Source: Protopterus annectens
Lineage: Eukaryota; Chordata; Ceratodontiformes; Protopteridae
Length of the DNA: 64,000 nt
Assembly (NCBI RefSeq): GCF_019279795.1
Contig: NC_056737.1
Span: 1,191,348,560 to 1,191,412,559 of the forward strand
Direction of reading: 5' to 3'
In this document: positions 1 to 11,464 of the stretch, piece after piece
Layout: each line of letters opens with the position of its first letter
Numbering within the stretch: position 1 is the stretch's first letter
Made by a program: the position numbers and the translations under genes
The notes under the pieces: model-generated
The model's database searches: none
What the model saw: only the letters and a program-made list of their open reading frames with translations
Told to the model about the DNA's origin: nothing

Positions 1-292
1 CAGGTTCAGTGCAGGTTTCCCCCCTTCCTCTCCCCCAAAATAAGACATACTTATCCCAGCTGACTGTAACCTCCCTGTCATCACAGATGTCCAGGTGAAA
101 GCCGCCCTCAGAAAAGCAGAAAACACAGCATGAATGGGACCTGATGGTATCCCCGGTTGCATGCTACATGAACTCCAAGAGGAGCTAAACACACATATAG
201 AAGTGTTATGTAACACTAGCCTGACTACAGGATATGTACCTGTAAACTGGCGTACAGCAGCAGTGGTTCCACTCCACGAAGGAGGCATCTCT
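1..292 (+). mobile_element. LINE fragment (CR1/L2-like), linker and start of RT
   Basis: The plus strand encodes a stretch with the motif MGPDGIPGCMLHEL followed by a segment ending NWRTAAVVPLHEGG. The same protein region occurs in the minus-strand LINE at 8.6-11.5 kb (MGPDRFPGCILHEL) and in the copy at 57.7-60.5 kb (VIPLHNGRATTDPG). In CR1/L2-type LINEs this segment lies between the endonuclease and the reverse transcriptase palm. A stop codon precedes the first methionine, so the copy is broken. It runs off the left edge of the window and ends at a short pentanucleotide repeat. Confidence 0.75.
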
Positions 293-294
293 AC

Positions 295-337
295 ATACCA
301 ATACAATACAATACAACACAATACAATACAATACGAT
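295..337. repeat. (AATAC)n microsatellite
   Basis: About eight copies of a five-base unit with one or two substitutions. It directly follows the LINE fragment. Confidence 0.85.
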
Positions 338-339
338 AT

Positions 340-1195
340 GCTATTGCCCCTGGGGCTACAGCAGCATACTGTTCTGCTACCCTGACCATTGTGACACATG
401 TGATGTGATGGTACCTGCTCCTGTCAGTTACACAGGGTGACTCATATGGCATATTACCTGACTAACATTCAGCAGGGGTACGTGTGACATGTACTCATGG
501 GGAGTCTTGCTTCTTAACGCTGTGTGGTTTATTGCAGGGTATGTCTTATCTGTGGGTAGGAACCTGTACCTCCACCATGTGTTCTCTACTGCAGTGTCAA
601 GGACGACACACAGCAGTCATTTAAGTTGTGGATGGTATGAGGTGTTACTATGGTTGTTGGAAATCTGTCATGGGTGTGACTTAAGTATGTAAATCCAGGA
701 GTGGTAACCTCTATGTGGGTAGTATGTGCGTACTCTGTGGTGTTGGGTAGTATGTGCGTACTCTGTGGTGTTGTCAGTCACTGTGCATTGGTAATGTGTT
801 TGAGCGCATTGTCACAGTGTTGTACATGTCACTGTGTCCTTCTCCATATCTGTAGCTGTCATGTGAGGTACATACCGTGGCAGCCATTGTATGGTGTGGA
901 GGGGTACACTGACCTACATGTCCATAGCTGACAGACCATGTCTGGCTGACACATACCATGTGCAGGTATTCCAGGAATAGTGTGCCACTGTGAATATCAT
1001 TGGGGAGACTATTGTACACATTTATGACCCTGTTCACCCCTGACACATGCAGTGGTGGGCAGCCAATCACATATCTGGTGGTAACTGGTGTAGGTGATTT
1101 AAAATGGGGTATGGTACTCCAGTTTGACACTAGTGTTCACTCCATGCCTTGTCACCAGGCACCTGTTGCAATACATCTGTACACATGTGCCTCAC
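340..1195. other. No gene recognised; contains a 28-bp duplication
   Basis: Only short open frames on both strands and no protein family recognised. A 28-bp segment beginning GGGTAGTATGTGCG is present twice in tandem at 717-772. The sequence is rich in TGTG and TGTCA words. Confidence 0.6.
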
Positions 1196-1198
1196 TCA

Positions 1199-1199
<1 letters not shown>

Positions 1200-1266
<67 letters not shown>
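1200..1266. repeat. (TA)n microsatellite
   Basis: Uninterrupted alternating AT over about 65 bases, followed by a degenerate TA/CA-rich tail to about 1,300. Open frames reading Y-I-Y-I here are artefacts of the repeat. Confidence 0.95.
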
Positions 1267-1269
<3 letters not shown>

Positions 1270-1552
1270 TGTATATGTATACACATATATATATATATTG
1301 ATGTACATATAGTGCTATAGATATGGAAAGGGGGTGTGTGACAGAGAGAGTGGGTGAGAGTGACAGAGGGGGTGGGACAGGGGGAGAGTGAGATCATCAT
1401 TTACAGTCATACCTATAGATAGTCAGATCTGTCTATGTATATGTATCTACATATATCTATATGTGTGTATTACATATATATGTTTGTACATATTCTATCT
1501 ACATCTGTCTATGTATTCATACATCCCTCTCTATGTATGTATACATATATGC

Positions 1553-1657
<105 letters not shown>

Positions 1658-1659
1658 TG

Positions 1660-3615
1660 ACATGCATACGTATCCATATGATACATAGGTATATCAACAT
1701 GTTTGTTTACTAAACTGTATACACACACCAACATACTGCTAAACATACACAACTGTAAAACCTACTTTGTACATTGCACTACAACCTACATTGATATCTG
1801 CACATAGATGCCCTCACATACATATGTATGTACAGCCTTCACTGATAGTTGCTGTATGTCCCCTGCCCTATGCACATCTTCATATACATATGGATACAGA
1901 CCAATGACACATATGGAGGGTTCACAGTATGTAGACTTTTATAGTATTACTTTACATTACCTGTGTTTGTCACAGCTGCTTGTGTTGCCATCTGGTTTCG
2001 TGTCCTGCTGTTCCACTTGCCAGTTGTCAGCTTTCAAGTGGTTGTTGCCGACTGGTTTTGTTTGTGTGTGTTTATTTTTTTTGTCTCTCTCTCTCTGTCT
2101 CTCCCTACCTCCACAGGGTGCAATGAAAGTATTGCATGTGTGGACTGGGAGTGCAGCATGCTTTTGTAGGTATCTGCATATGTCCATGTGACGGCCTCTG
2201 CACCAATTGTTAGCCAGCATTTGCTAATTGCATGCAGCCAGTTGTGTACTGATTGCAGTTCTCACTGTGATTTCAAGACAGTGCTATAAGAAGGTATGCG
2301 AGATAGGCATAGCCCTTTCAGATTTTAAGGGCAGGGACCATGCTGGTATGCTGTGGACACTGTTCTGTGAGTGTAAAGGTTAGTATCTCTCTCATATTTC
2401 CGGCTGTGTTGTAGATTAACATTTCTCCATTCATTTCTCCAGTTTCCTGTACTAAGTGTGTATTTACACTGACACCTAAGACTACTACTACTGTTAATGT
2501 GGGTGTGTGTGCTTTCCTGTGGGACATGTGGTGTAACTGGTCTATAGCAGTGGCTCTTGCACTTTGTTGCTATGGCTTCAGTATTTGCCCTTTACATTCA
2601 CTATTTGTATGCCTGCTAGGTGTCTTGACTGTAGTGTGTTGCTGTGGCTTTCCTAATTTCCATGTATATTCACACCTTGGAATGCTTGCTATATCTGCTA
2701 GGGTGTTACTGCATGCAGTGCGGTCTGGCCATGGTGTGGGCCTTGACATCTATTAGGGTATTTGAGTATACTGCTGAGCAGGCCCCAAAGACTCTCAGAT
2801 GCATCTTGTATCTGCCTCGTGGAATGGTACATATCAGTGGGGGTACACCCATTAAATTGTCTGGTATTCTGCAGTTGTGACTGTGGGATAGCATGAGCAT
2901 ATGTATTACTACACTATTTCTGTTGTGCAAGTGGTGCATACTTTCATTACTTCATAGTTACCATTGCATGTGTTGTAACACCTTTCTGCCTACTGTTTGT
3001 ACATTTCACAGGGAGTCTGTGGGGCATCCCTGTAACTCAGTCACTGTTGCTATGTCTAGGCTCTTAACTATTCAAATATGGCAGCGTCAGACCTCTCAAG
3101 TATACAGATATTTGCAGGTTGTGCACATTTTTGCCTCATATTTTGGTCAATATCTCATAAACAGCCTTTTCTGGCAATTCACTCTGGGCTCAAGTCAGAC
3201 TAGTGACAAACATTTCAGTTTCAGACTTCATACCCTTCCAAACATCCAACAAAATGCAGAACCCGTTACTCTATGAACTGTAAGTTTTTTGTAGCATTAT
3301 TTGGAATGTGTCCCTGTTTTTGGCCCTTTGCTCCACATTTTTTATTACTTAGTCCGGATGTGTTCCTGTAAGAGGTTGTGGTGTATGGGCAGTGATTATC
3401 CTGCTGTGAGTATGTGTGTGGCTTGCAAGTTACTACAGTGACATTATTACCTACTAACTACCAACTAGCATGGCTGTTTCTGTTCACACACTACTATTCT
3501 AGAAATCCACTACATTTGACAGTAAATATACATGACATGCTTTGTGTGCTACACATCCTGTATTCCCTTTAGATTCATTCCTACTTTTACAGGATATATT
3601 TATTGTAGCACAATG
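1660..3615. other. No gene recognised
   Basis: AT-rich unique-looking sequence. The longest open frames are about 127 codons, with no recognisable domain or codon bias. A pyrimidine-rich run lies near 2,065-2,110. No tandem repeat was seen by eye. Confidence 0.5.
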
Positions 3616-3627
3616 TTCTTATATAAC

Positions 3628-3700
3628 AGTCATGGCTTAGTGGTAAGTCATGCAGACTACTGTTTCCAAGGTCCTGGGTTCGGGACTGACAGTGGGATTT
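3628..3700 (+). mobile_element. tRNA-derived SINE head
   Basis: An A-box-like TGGCTTAGTGG at 3633-3643 and a B-box-like GGTTCGGGACT near 3677 have tRNA-promoter spacing. The same arrangement recurs at 6556-6609, and a related one in reverse at 7044-7095. Both direct copies begin with CATGGCTTAGTGG and are followed by a T/A-rich segment and then CpG-rich sequence, as expected for a SINE head and body. No acceptor stem pairs convincingly, so this is not called a functional tRNA gene. Confidence 0.55.
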
Positions 3701-4440
3701 TATTTTGCTTTTGAGCAGACTACAGGACATGTCATTCAGAGTGACTAAGGCACTTTTAAGCAGTTGTAACCGGGTTAGCGCTGGTTTGCGCAGAGATTAC
3801 GCATGCGCACTGGCGTTCAGCTCCACGCACACCCGTTTACAACCGCTTAAAAGTGCTTACTCTTGCGCACACCTGCACTATTTTTTTTTGAAAGAAATGA
3901 AAATGGGGAGACAGGAAAGTGGTGGAAAAGGGGTCACAAAGAGGGTAAGACAGTAGGGAAACAAGCTCGGGTTTTGCAGGAGGGATGTAGGTAAGGCCCA
4001 TAGCTGCCCATTTCTTCATCAGCAACAGCTGTGCATATGTTTTTAATTTGGTGTGACATTTGAAACCTTCTACCCCTGAGAGAGGTGTGAGGACAACAAT
4101 AATACTTGTTTTACAGCCAATTGTAATTGACAGTTTCCATGTCCAGCAGACATGTGTGCGAAATGGGCAGCTATGTATGGGGCATAATTTTTTTGTGGGT
4201 ACAGAGTGCCCTTTTTTTTTTCAGGTGAGAGTGGTATGTCAGGTACAGGAAGTCGGTATAGCTGGGGAGGTAGGTTGGGTAGGTCAACAGACAAGACAAA
4301 CAAGACGCATACAGGGGCGGTGTATGACACATGTGGGGGGGTTACACAATTGACGGGGATGGATGTTTGGATTAGAGCCCATGAGCCCACAGATGGCAAC
4401 AGTGGAACTGATATCCTCACCCATGGGCATTTGCCACAGT
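3701..4440. other. CpG-rich segment and unassigned sequence
   Basis: 3,780-3,860 holds several GCGC/CGCA words (for example GCATGCGCACTGGCG), unusual against the AT-rich surroundings, and probably belongs to the SINE body or a MITE. The rest to 4,440 has no recognised coding region. Confidence 0.4.
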
Positions 4441-4444
4441 GCCT

Positions 4445-4831
4445 TCACTGCCCAGGACAGGGCTGTGCTGGGGGCTGTGTAGGCCGGGCAGCAGGCACGC
4501 CCGTTAGTTGTGCCACCTGTGCCTCAAGCTGGCGTAGGGGCCCAAGAACAGCTTCCTGGATCTCCCTACGCACCACAGTCTGGACACTATGGAGGGTGAG
4601 TGGTTGTTCTCCTCCGGCCACACTTGCAGAGGGGGGATGAGCCCCATCCCCTGCAGCGCTTCCACCCGCAGGTGGCACAGGGCCACTGGAGGAGGGTCCA
4701 GACTGGGCACTACTTCCAGGTGCACTCGCCAGCTGAGGTGGGAGAGGTGGGACCACGGGAACCCGCCTTCCCTGTAGTCCTATGTTTTGCATTATGTCAT
4801 GACAGTTTGGGTTAGTAACATACAATACCAT
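4445..4831 (-). CDS. Proline/serine-rich protein with short coiled coil, probable transposon ORF fragment
   Basis: An ATG-initiated frame of 128 codons on the minus strand. After about 22 residues the protein becomes rich in proline, alanine, serine and glycine (residues ~25-70). A leucine-patterned helix follows, around VVRREIQEAVLGPLRQLEAQ (residues ~83-105), that could form a coiled coil. GC content is clearly above the neighbours, which suggests former coding use. A CTACAG just before the proline-rich part (near 4,788) could be a splice acceptor. The Myb-like frame at 6,043-6,357 lies upstream on the same strand, and SANT-domain proteins of Harbinger transposons and their host relatives often have such a tail. 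The two may be exons of one gene, but no convincing donor was found. Function is unknown. Confidence 0.4.
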   Translation of the reverse strand: MVLYVTNPNCHDIMQNIGLQGRRVPVVPPLPPQLASAPGSSAQSGPSSSGPVPPAGGSAAGDGAHPPSASVAGGEQPLTLHSVQTVVRREIQEAVLGPLRQLEAQVAQLTGVPAARPTQPPAQPCPGQ

Positions 4832-4834
4832 TCA

Positions 4835-6040
4835 CAATTAGTTGTAACAGCATGCATTAGTATTCCCATTAACCAAACACCCAGATATTCAAACCATTGA
4901 ACAGCAAGCATAACATGCATATTTTGAACAGCAATACTCAGTCCAGCAACATGCAGGGTTGATTGATGGCAACAGGCCATCAGGTTTGGATGTATGAACA
5001 GGGAAGATGCATCAACGTACATGCAAATATGTATGACCCAACAGGACAAATGTCCAGGGGTGTTGATTGTGATTGCACATACCAATTTCACGTGGAATAG
5101 ATTATATGTGGTTATAGGGTAGGGTGAAGAAAATTTAATTAACTTCAAATACCAATACATATGCTGTACATTTCTACTAGCTGCAGATATATACACACTA
5201 CAGTTCTACCTACAGTTTCCTATGTGATAACTACTTCAAGTTGGTGATAGGAATGTTACTGCTACATCAATATACATTTTCATTTTTATTCATACACATT
5301 CATATCTGGCTCTGTTCAGCTACATCATCCTGCTACATTTGCTTTATATAGCTATAGACAACTGTGGATGCTTGGTATTTCAGACAACCATACTATCTGC
5401 ATATTGCAGACTGAGAGCAACATATCCAGATCTTGGGATACACATTCCAGCTGCAGTAACATTTTCAACACAATTTGCAGTTTGGTTTTGCTTGTCACAT
5501 TCATTTCATTCTGTACTGACTGCAGTATACTTTATTCAGGAGTTATTACTACTTTATTGGTGGATTCATAACTCTCTCACACTCTCTCACTTGTTTTATT
5601 TTCTGTATTTCAACAGGGATATATTTCACACATGTGTTTTACTCAGCTTCTGCAGCTGTACTTTTCAGCCTGCTTCTGGTTATGTACTATTATATTACAG
5701 GGGGGATATCTTTATTTCAGACTTTTTCATTTTTCTGTTTGGATTACAGACTGCATCACACTTTTGTAAATCAAGCAATACTTGCAAACCCTCTTACAGT
5801 GTTACTTGCACATTTTATTACTTAGTGACTACACTGCACTCTTTTGCTAACTGTCATACTTTTATATTTATTTACAGTTACAGGGAGAGGATTACTGACC
5901 TGCCTGGTGGTGCAACCGCACCCACCTATCGCCATAGGCTCTACGGTTTTCAGAATGGACAGCTGTAGCTGTAATATAAATAATGTAATATTGGAATACA
6001 CATCTCCATAATATCAGCTAGGTTAATTTCTTACATAAAT
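4835..6040. other. No gene recognised between the two minus-strand coding stretches
   Basis: AT-rich sequence. An open plus-strand frame at 5,339-5,968 starts with TTG, is rich in F, Y, S and C and resembles no family, so it is not called. If the two flanking minus-strand coding stretches are exons of one gene, this would be the intron. Confidence 0.4.
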
Positions 6041-6042
6041 AA

Positions 6043-6357
6043 TTAGAGATAACTTAGTAGTGGGGCGTTGGGCATTTGCCGGGCCTCCTGGATCCAACGG
6101 TTCAGTTGGTCCTGCTTCCATCTCTTCAGATCCGCATGGTGGTGACGGACTTGGTCACCAGTCCTTGGTATCCCTGTGGCACTGGTAAGATCATGAGCCA
6201 ACCGGTCCCACAACTCAGCCCTATATGCTCCCCACAGGACCTCGCCCTGCATGAGTTGGGCCTCATGATTGTGGACAAGGAGCCAAACCATATATTTGGA
6301 CTCCTCAACACCCCACCTCTGTGCTCGAAAGCAACTACCCTCACCTACACCTGACAT
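6043..6357 (-). CDS. Myb/SANT-like DNA-binding protein, probably of Harbinger transposon origin
   Basis: The ATG at 6357 is preferred because a purine lies at -3 and the open frame upstream has only a TTG. The protein opens MSGVGEG. It then shows RWGVEESKYMVWLLVHNH, followed by WDRLAHDLTSATG and RTGDQVRHHHADLKRW. This order of a W-x2-EE-x-L helix, a W-x2-L helix and a final basic helix with QVR and DLKR matches Myb/SANT-like domains. Such domains occur in the second protein of PIF/Harbinger transposons and in host genes derived from it. In those systems the protein binds DNA and helps bring the transposase to its target. The frame stops about ten residues after the domain, so the C-terminal part is missing or in another exon, perhaps at 4,445-4,831. 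No transposase was found nearby. Confidence 0.6.
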   Translation of the reverse strand: MSGVGEGSCFRAQRWGVEESKYMVWLLVHNHEAQLMQGEVLWGAYRAELWDRLAHDLTSATGIPRTGDQVRHHHADLKRWKQDQLNRWIQEARQMPNAPLLSYL

Positions 6358-6545
6358 TCTGGCTGCAAGTTTGTTCTGCAATCAGTTATGCTGTGTATTC
6401 CCACCTATGGGGCTTGTATATGCCGTTTTTCCCGCACTTATCTGTGATTGGCCATTTTGGAATTGTATCAGCTTCACAAAACCTGCTTTGTCATGCTACT
6501 CTTTCTATTCATTCCTATATATTTGCCATTACTGCATTTCTAAGT
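6358..6545. other. No gene recognised
   Basis: Short unassigned interval between the Myb-like frame and the second tRNA-like head; it would contain the promoter of the Myb-like frame if that is expressed. Confidence 0.4.
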
Positions 6546-6549
6546 GCAG

Positions 6550-6620
6550 CTGTCATGGCTTAGTGGCTCAGTACCTTGACTATGGTGAATGGTATCCTGG
6601 GTTCGAACCTGGCAACTGCT
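6550..6620 (+). mobile_element. tRNA-derived SINE head
   Basis: An A-box-like TGGCTTAGTGG at 6556-6566 and a consensus B box GGTTCGAACC at 6600-6609. It begins with the same CATGGCTTAGTGG as the head at 3,631. The T-rich and CpG-rich sequence after it (6,620-6,960) parallels what follows the first head. Confidence 0.65.
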
Positions 6621-7035
6621 TTTTATATTTTATGACTGTCTACACAGGCTAGGAGGTGTGTCTGTGTAAAGGCAGTTTTGTTACAGCTTGCTCAACGTTG
6701 CCCGTCGGTTAGCTTGTTGGCACGGCGCGCAGCTCCGCGCAAACGGGGTATGCTGGTTTACGCGTCATTTGGCTGTCAGCACGCATATTACGCTCAGCTC
6801 AGCTAGGGGCACACAGTTTCAGCGTGTTAAACCACTGCTCACCTACAGGCAGATGCACTCAACTTGTTAAAACTGTAGCTCAGCTATAGGCACATCTGGC
6901 ATTTTTTATTTTATCTCACATTTCTTCAAAATAAATGGCCCATTTCATTACATTTTACATAAAATATAATTTTATATGTGTACATATATGTCAGGGACTT
7001 GTTTCGTGCTTATTTCACTAAAAATAAAAATTGAT
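6621..7035. other. CpG-rich SINE body or MITE-like sequence
   Basis: 6,690-6,800 is rich in CGCG and GCGC words, then passes into AT-rich sequence. It resembles, without being identical to, 3,780-3,860 and 7,160-7,200. No coding potential seen. Confidence 0.35.
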
Positions 7036-7039
7036 ATTG

Positions 7040-7105
7040 GGGGGGCTCGAACCATGACTGCCTGATCTTCAGCCGACGTCTCTACCGCTACGCTATTGCT
7101 TCTTG
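7040..7105 (-). mobile_element. tRNA-derived SINE head, inverted
   Basis: On the minus strand an A-box-like TAGCGTAGCGG (7085-7095) is followed by a consensus B box GGTTCGAGCC (7044-7053). The A box differs from the two plus-strand heads, so it may come from another SINE family. A poly-G run follows the B box. Confidence 0.6.
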
Positions 7106-7109
7106 GCTT

Positions 7110-7775
7110 ACTTTGCATATGTAGTTCTTATATGCTTTTCCACTGACTGATAACTGTAGCTAAGCTACGGGCACGCCCGCGCAAATGAGCGCACTCACAG
7201 GCAAACATCTTTACAATTTAAAAAAAAATATATAACATGTTCATTTATATATTTTATGTTCATAGTCTGTGGGGGCATGTGTTGTGTTTATTCACATTTA
7301 CACGGACTCTGTCGTGGGGGTTTACTTTCGGGACTTTTACTCTTCTGGGGGTGTGTCCGTTTGCAGGGCTCGGCCTACGGACACGCCCCCTACTGTCTTC
7401 CATGTACTGTGTAAGCCTTAGGTGTGATTCAGCATGCCCTCATGCATATGCATGACATGCTGACATCACACCGTTTAACTGCAGCCTCCGTTTAAGCCTT
7501 GTAACTCTTACACAGAGGCTTTGTGAATCCTGCCTTGAAGTTTGCAACCTAAAACTGTGTAAAAAATGTAGGTATATATAGATATAGGTTAACTTGGTCA
7601 CATACATTTTTTAATATTTAAACACAGGCTTGAGTCTTTATTTGCATCTGATGAAGTTTTATTTATTATGGTTTAAAACAAAAGTACTTATATACTCTTT
7701 GTCATGGATTAAAGGAAAATTTTCAAGCATCTTTGAAGGTTCATTCTTCCTGTGGTGTGCATTTCAACTGCTCAC
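7110..7775. other. No gene recognised
   Basis: Contains a CpG-containing stretch at 7,160-7,400 and AT-rich sequence to the beginning of the satellite. Only short open frames without recognised motifs. Confidence 0.4.
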
Positions 7776-7779
7776 TTTA

Positions 7780-8637
7780 GATAGCCATGACATAGATATA
7801 TTTAAACAGTCAGACAGCCCTTGCATGTGGTGTTGCAGCACTCACATCTACTAGCTATTCCAAAATGGCCTTTTACCAGTCAGACAGACCTCTGCAAGTC
7901 TTATTGTAACACTCACATTCTGCTTTCATTATACGGTGACCATGTAGCTCTCGAAGGGGGCTTTGCATGTTCTGTCATAGCACTCACAACCTGTAGCCAT
8001 CATACAGTGGCCTTTTAGCAGTCAGATGGCCCTTAACATGTGTTCTTTTAGCAGTCCCTTTGTGTATCCATGCTTGAGTGGCCTTTTAGTAGTCAACTGG
8101 TCCTTTGAATTTGCTATTGTAACACCCACATCCTGTAGCCATTACTGGACAGCCTTTTAAATGTCAGATGGCCCTTTACTTGTTTTATTGTAGCACTCGC
8201 ATCCTGAAGCCATTTTGAAGTCATCTTTCAGCAGTCAGACAGACCCTTGCATGAGGTATTGAAGCACATACATCCTCTAGCCATTCCAGAGTAGACTTTT
8301 GCAGTCACAGACCTCTGCATGTCTTATTGTAACACTCACATCCTGTTTTCATTATACAGTGGCCATGTAGCTCGTGAATGGCCTTTTGCATGTTCTGTTG
8401 TAGGTACTACTGTCACATGTATATCCTGTAGCCATTATACAATGGCCTTTTAGCAGTCAGATGGTGCTCTGCATTTGCTATTGTAACACCCACATCCTGT
8501 GCCCATTACAGAGCAGCCATTTAACACTCACATCCTGTAGCCATTACATAGCAGCCATTTAACACTCACATCCTGTAGCCATTACATAGCAGCCATTTAA
8601 CACTCACATCCTGTAGCCATTACAGAGCAGCCATTTA
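7780..8637. repeat. Diverged ~71-bp satellite, left block
   Basis: Monomers of about 71 bases built around CACTCACATCCTGTAGCCAT, then CAGAGTGGCCTTTTAGCAGT, then CAGATGGCCCTTTGCATG and a GTTGTAA end. They diverge strongly from one another. From about 8,520 the monomers shorten to 38 bases. The block is broken by a LINE at 8,638 and resumes at 11,465. Confidence 0.85.
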
Positions 8638-11464
8638 GGTTCATAGGTGGGTACTAGGCTATCTGCCCGAAGGCATTTATAAGCCTAGTCAGAATGTGTT
8701 GGCTTTCGTCACCCCCTTAGATTAGTTCCCTGTGCCTCTGTCCAGCAGAGCCACTGAAGTGATCCCCGAGGTAAACTTTGTTTCCCATCCACTCGTCAAG
8801 GTTTCTTTTGAAGAGTGTTAGCGAGGAGCTCTGCCTAATGTAGATTGGGATCTAGTTCCAAAGCATGGGAAGTCTCTGGGACAGGAATCTACCCCTCCAG
8901 CACATCCTATTTATTGTTGTGGTAAGGTTTAGATCCCTAGAGCGTGTGGCTTGAGGGGATAAGGTTTTTTTTTTTAGGTGGAACATGTCTGGACATGGCC
9001 TTGTATGTCAGGCAGAAATCACCTCTGAGTAGGCGGTATGCAACCGAGTACAACTGGAGTTTCTTCAGTCGAACTGCATAGGGCATCTGTTTGAGGCCAT
9101 TGATCCTCTTGGTGAGGTACTTCTGTGGTCTTTCCAGCTGTTGTAGGTGTCTTGTAAGGTACATCCCAAATGGGGCATTGTACTCTTAAGATGGGTCTGA
9201 TGAGTGATGAGTAGAGGGGCACAATGGCCTCTTTTGATCTGGATGCAAACCCTTTTGTGATTAGGTGGGCCACGTAGAAAGATTTTCTAACCACTTTGGC
9301 AATGTGATTATCAAAGGTGAGATCACTATCTACTTTGGTCCCCAGATCCCTTATTACGTCTTCCGTTTTTAGGGGACTTCCACCTATGCGGTAGTTTGTG
9401 GGTACTTAAAACAAAGGGGATGACTATGCACTTTTTGGCATTTAGCTTGAGGCCATGATTTTGACACCAGGTATCCATCTCAGCGAGACCCTTTTGGAGG
9501 ATGTCTGTCAGCCGGAGAGTCAATTATAGCCCCTAGTTCACAGTCATCTGTGAACTTGGTCAGCCATGTGCTTGCCTGTACCTCTGAGAAGTATATGCCA
9601 AACATGAGGGGTCCCAGGACTGAGCCCTGGGGAATACCACTTGTAACCGGTTTAGAGATGGACCTAGCTCCTGCAACTGTCACCATGTGGGTTCTGTCCA
9701 TGAGCCAGTTGGCAACCCATCTTGTGATGTAGGGGTTTATGTTCAGGCTGGTGAGCTTGTCTATAATACCAGAATGGGGAATGGTGTTGAAGGCCTTAGC
9801 GAGGTCTAGTTAGGCTGTGCGTACCACCTTTCCTTCGTCTTTGAGCTCATGTAGGATGCAGCCTGGGAACCTGTCTGGTCCCATTGATGCTGAGTTTTTG
9901 GCTTTGGAGAGGGCTGTTTTAACCCGAATGTCTGTGATTTCAGGGACTCTACATTCTTCTGGTATGGTTATGGGTCCTTTTGGGGCCGAGATGGGGGTGA
10001 AGTTTATGCTGAACCTGTCTGCCAGGATGTTGGCGATATCGGTCGGTTCAGTGTATTGTGTCATTCTGCACCAACTCTGAGCAGATCTGAGCATTGCCAC
10101 TTAGATTCTTGACATAGCTAAAGAATGCCTCGTGGTTATCTTTGGAGTCCTTGGTAATTTTTCTTCAAAGCTCGCCTTGGATGATTTTATGAGGGATCAT
10201 AGTTTCTTGCTGATACTGATCAGGGATGTCTTCCCTTCTTGGGATTTTACTCTTTTCTGTACTTGTTTCCTCCTTTTATTGTATAGCTTGTTTATGGCAG
10301 GAGTCCACCTGACTGGTTTCCTTTTCTTGGAGGAGTGAGTCTTGGTTTTGCTTGGGATGGCACAATCCATGCATTCTTGTAGCTGCCCATAGAATGCATT
10401 AGTAAAGGATTTTGCAGCTTGGACAGTGTTATCCTTCAGCATGGGGGCTATGAAACTTTCCACCTCGGTCTTAAGTAATGTGAAGTTTGCTTTTGAAAAG
10501 TTTTTCATGGTGGCTTTCTTGTCCGGGGGAGGGGGCTATGGATATCCAAAGTGATTCGTTTATGGTCAGATCCAACCAGTGAGGGGTTGACCTCCGGTGT
10601 GGAAAACCGGTCGCCCATGTTGGTGATGACCAGTTCCAATATGTTGTCACCTCTGGTGGGACTGTTGACCAGTTGAACCAGGGCATTTGAGTTTATGAAT
10701 TCTAGGAAAAGTTGGGCAAGGGCGTTAGTACTTGAGTAGTTCTCCCAGTTAATGTTTGGGTAATTGAAATCACCCAATATCAGGGTGTTTCCCAGTGTTT
10801 CCAGAAACATGGAATGGAGGTCCTGGGACATGGTGGGTGATTTATAGCAAGCTACAATTTGAATTGCAGTTTTGCCCATTGTTAGTTGCACGTGGATGAT
10901 ATCTGATGCATCATGCTGTGCCACTAACCTGGAGGTGTGGGTATCCCTGATGAATATGGATACGCCCCCGCCTTTTGTATTTCGGTTTGGGTTTTGTGGC
11001 CAAAATGTATGGTATGAGTTGTAACCTGGTAGTGCTGGTGTGCTCTCTGGAGCCTTAAACCAGGTTTCTGTTACTGCACATATATCAGTTTTCTCTATAC
11101 TGCGGAGTGCCTCAAGTGCGTACATTTTGAGGTTTAAACTTCTGGCATTGAGTAGCATTACCCTCAGTTTTTTGTTACTTGTGCTATTTACGGCGGTGGG
11201 TTTGTCCTTTGAGCCTTGCCTAAAAAAGGCACTATGGGGGTGGTATATACTTGTTTCCCGCCTTTCTAAGCTAGTATGCAGCAGAAAAAATAAAATTGAG
11301 TATTTTTAAGAAAAGCAAAATAGAGTAGGAGGAAACACAACTCCAACAAAAGCAAATGAATAAAGTGCAAACATTGTTTTTTAAGTGCAACAAGAGCGGA
11401 AGGAAGAACCTAAGTGGGCTGGCCTTTTCAAATCTTCTCTCTGTATGAACACTAGACTCAGAAT
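8638..11464 (-). mobile_element. CR1/L2-like LINE copy inserted in satellite
   Basis: A 2.83 kb insertion in the 71/38-bp satellite. ATTTA occurs at both edges (8633-8637 and 11465-11469), matching a five-base target duplication of the satellite word CATTTAACAC. On the minus strand the order is: an endonuclease domain (11,158 down to about 10,505), a lysine-rich linker (10,508-10,197), the conserved MGPDRFPGCILHEL region (near 9,870), the RT region with PQGSVLGP and FTDD (near 9,640 and 9,560), and a C-terminal thumb region to about 8,940. The 3' end reads ACCTATGAACCTA. The 5' end lacks ORF1, so the copy is 5'-truncated. Stops and frameshifts split it into at least six frames, and part of the RT palm appears deleted when compared with the copy at 57.7 kb. 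Confidence 0.85.
10505..11158 (-). pseudogene. LINE endonuclease domain (EEP/APE-like)
   Basis: 217 codons from ATG. Motifs of the exonuclease-endonuclease-phosphatase fold appear in order: LLNARSL at the N-terminus, AVTETWF with the metal-binding glutamate (about residue 31), GGGVSIFIR, ILGDFNYPNINW with the catalytic D/N pair, and GSDHKRITLD with the terminal D-H pair. This domain nicks target DNA to prime reverse transcription in CR1/L2-type LINEs. The domain itself reads as intact, but the downstream RT frames are broken, so the element cannot move on its own. A homologous domain lies at 59,783-60,480. Confidence 0.85.

Noticed and set aside
5339..5968. 209-codon plus-strand open frame
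   Set aside because: It starts with TTG, is biased to F, Y, S and C in AT-rich DNA and shows no known motif; likely chance.
3628..7105. Functional tRNA genes
   Set aside because: A and B boxes are visible but no convincing acceptor or anticodon stem; they repeat with SINE-like flanks.
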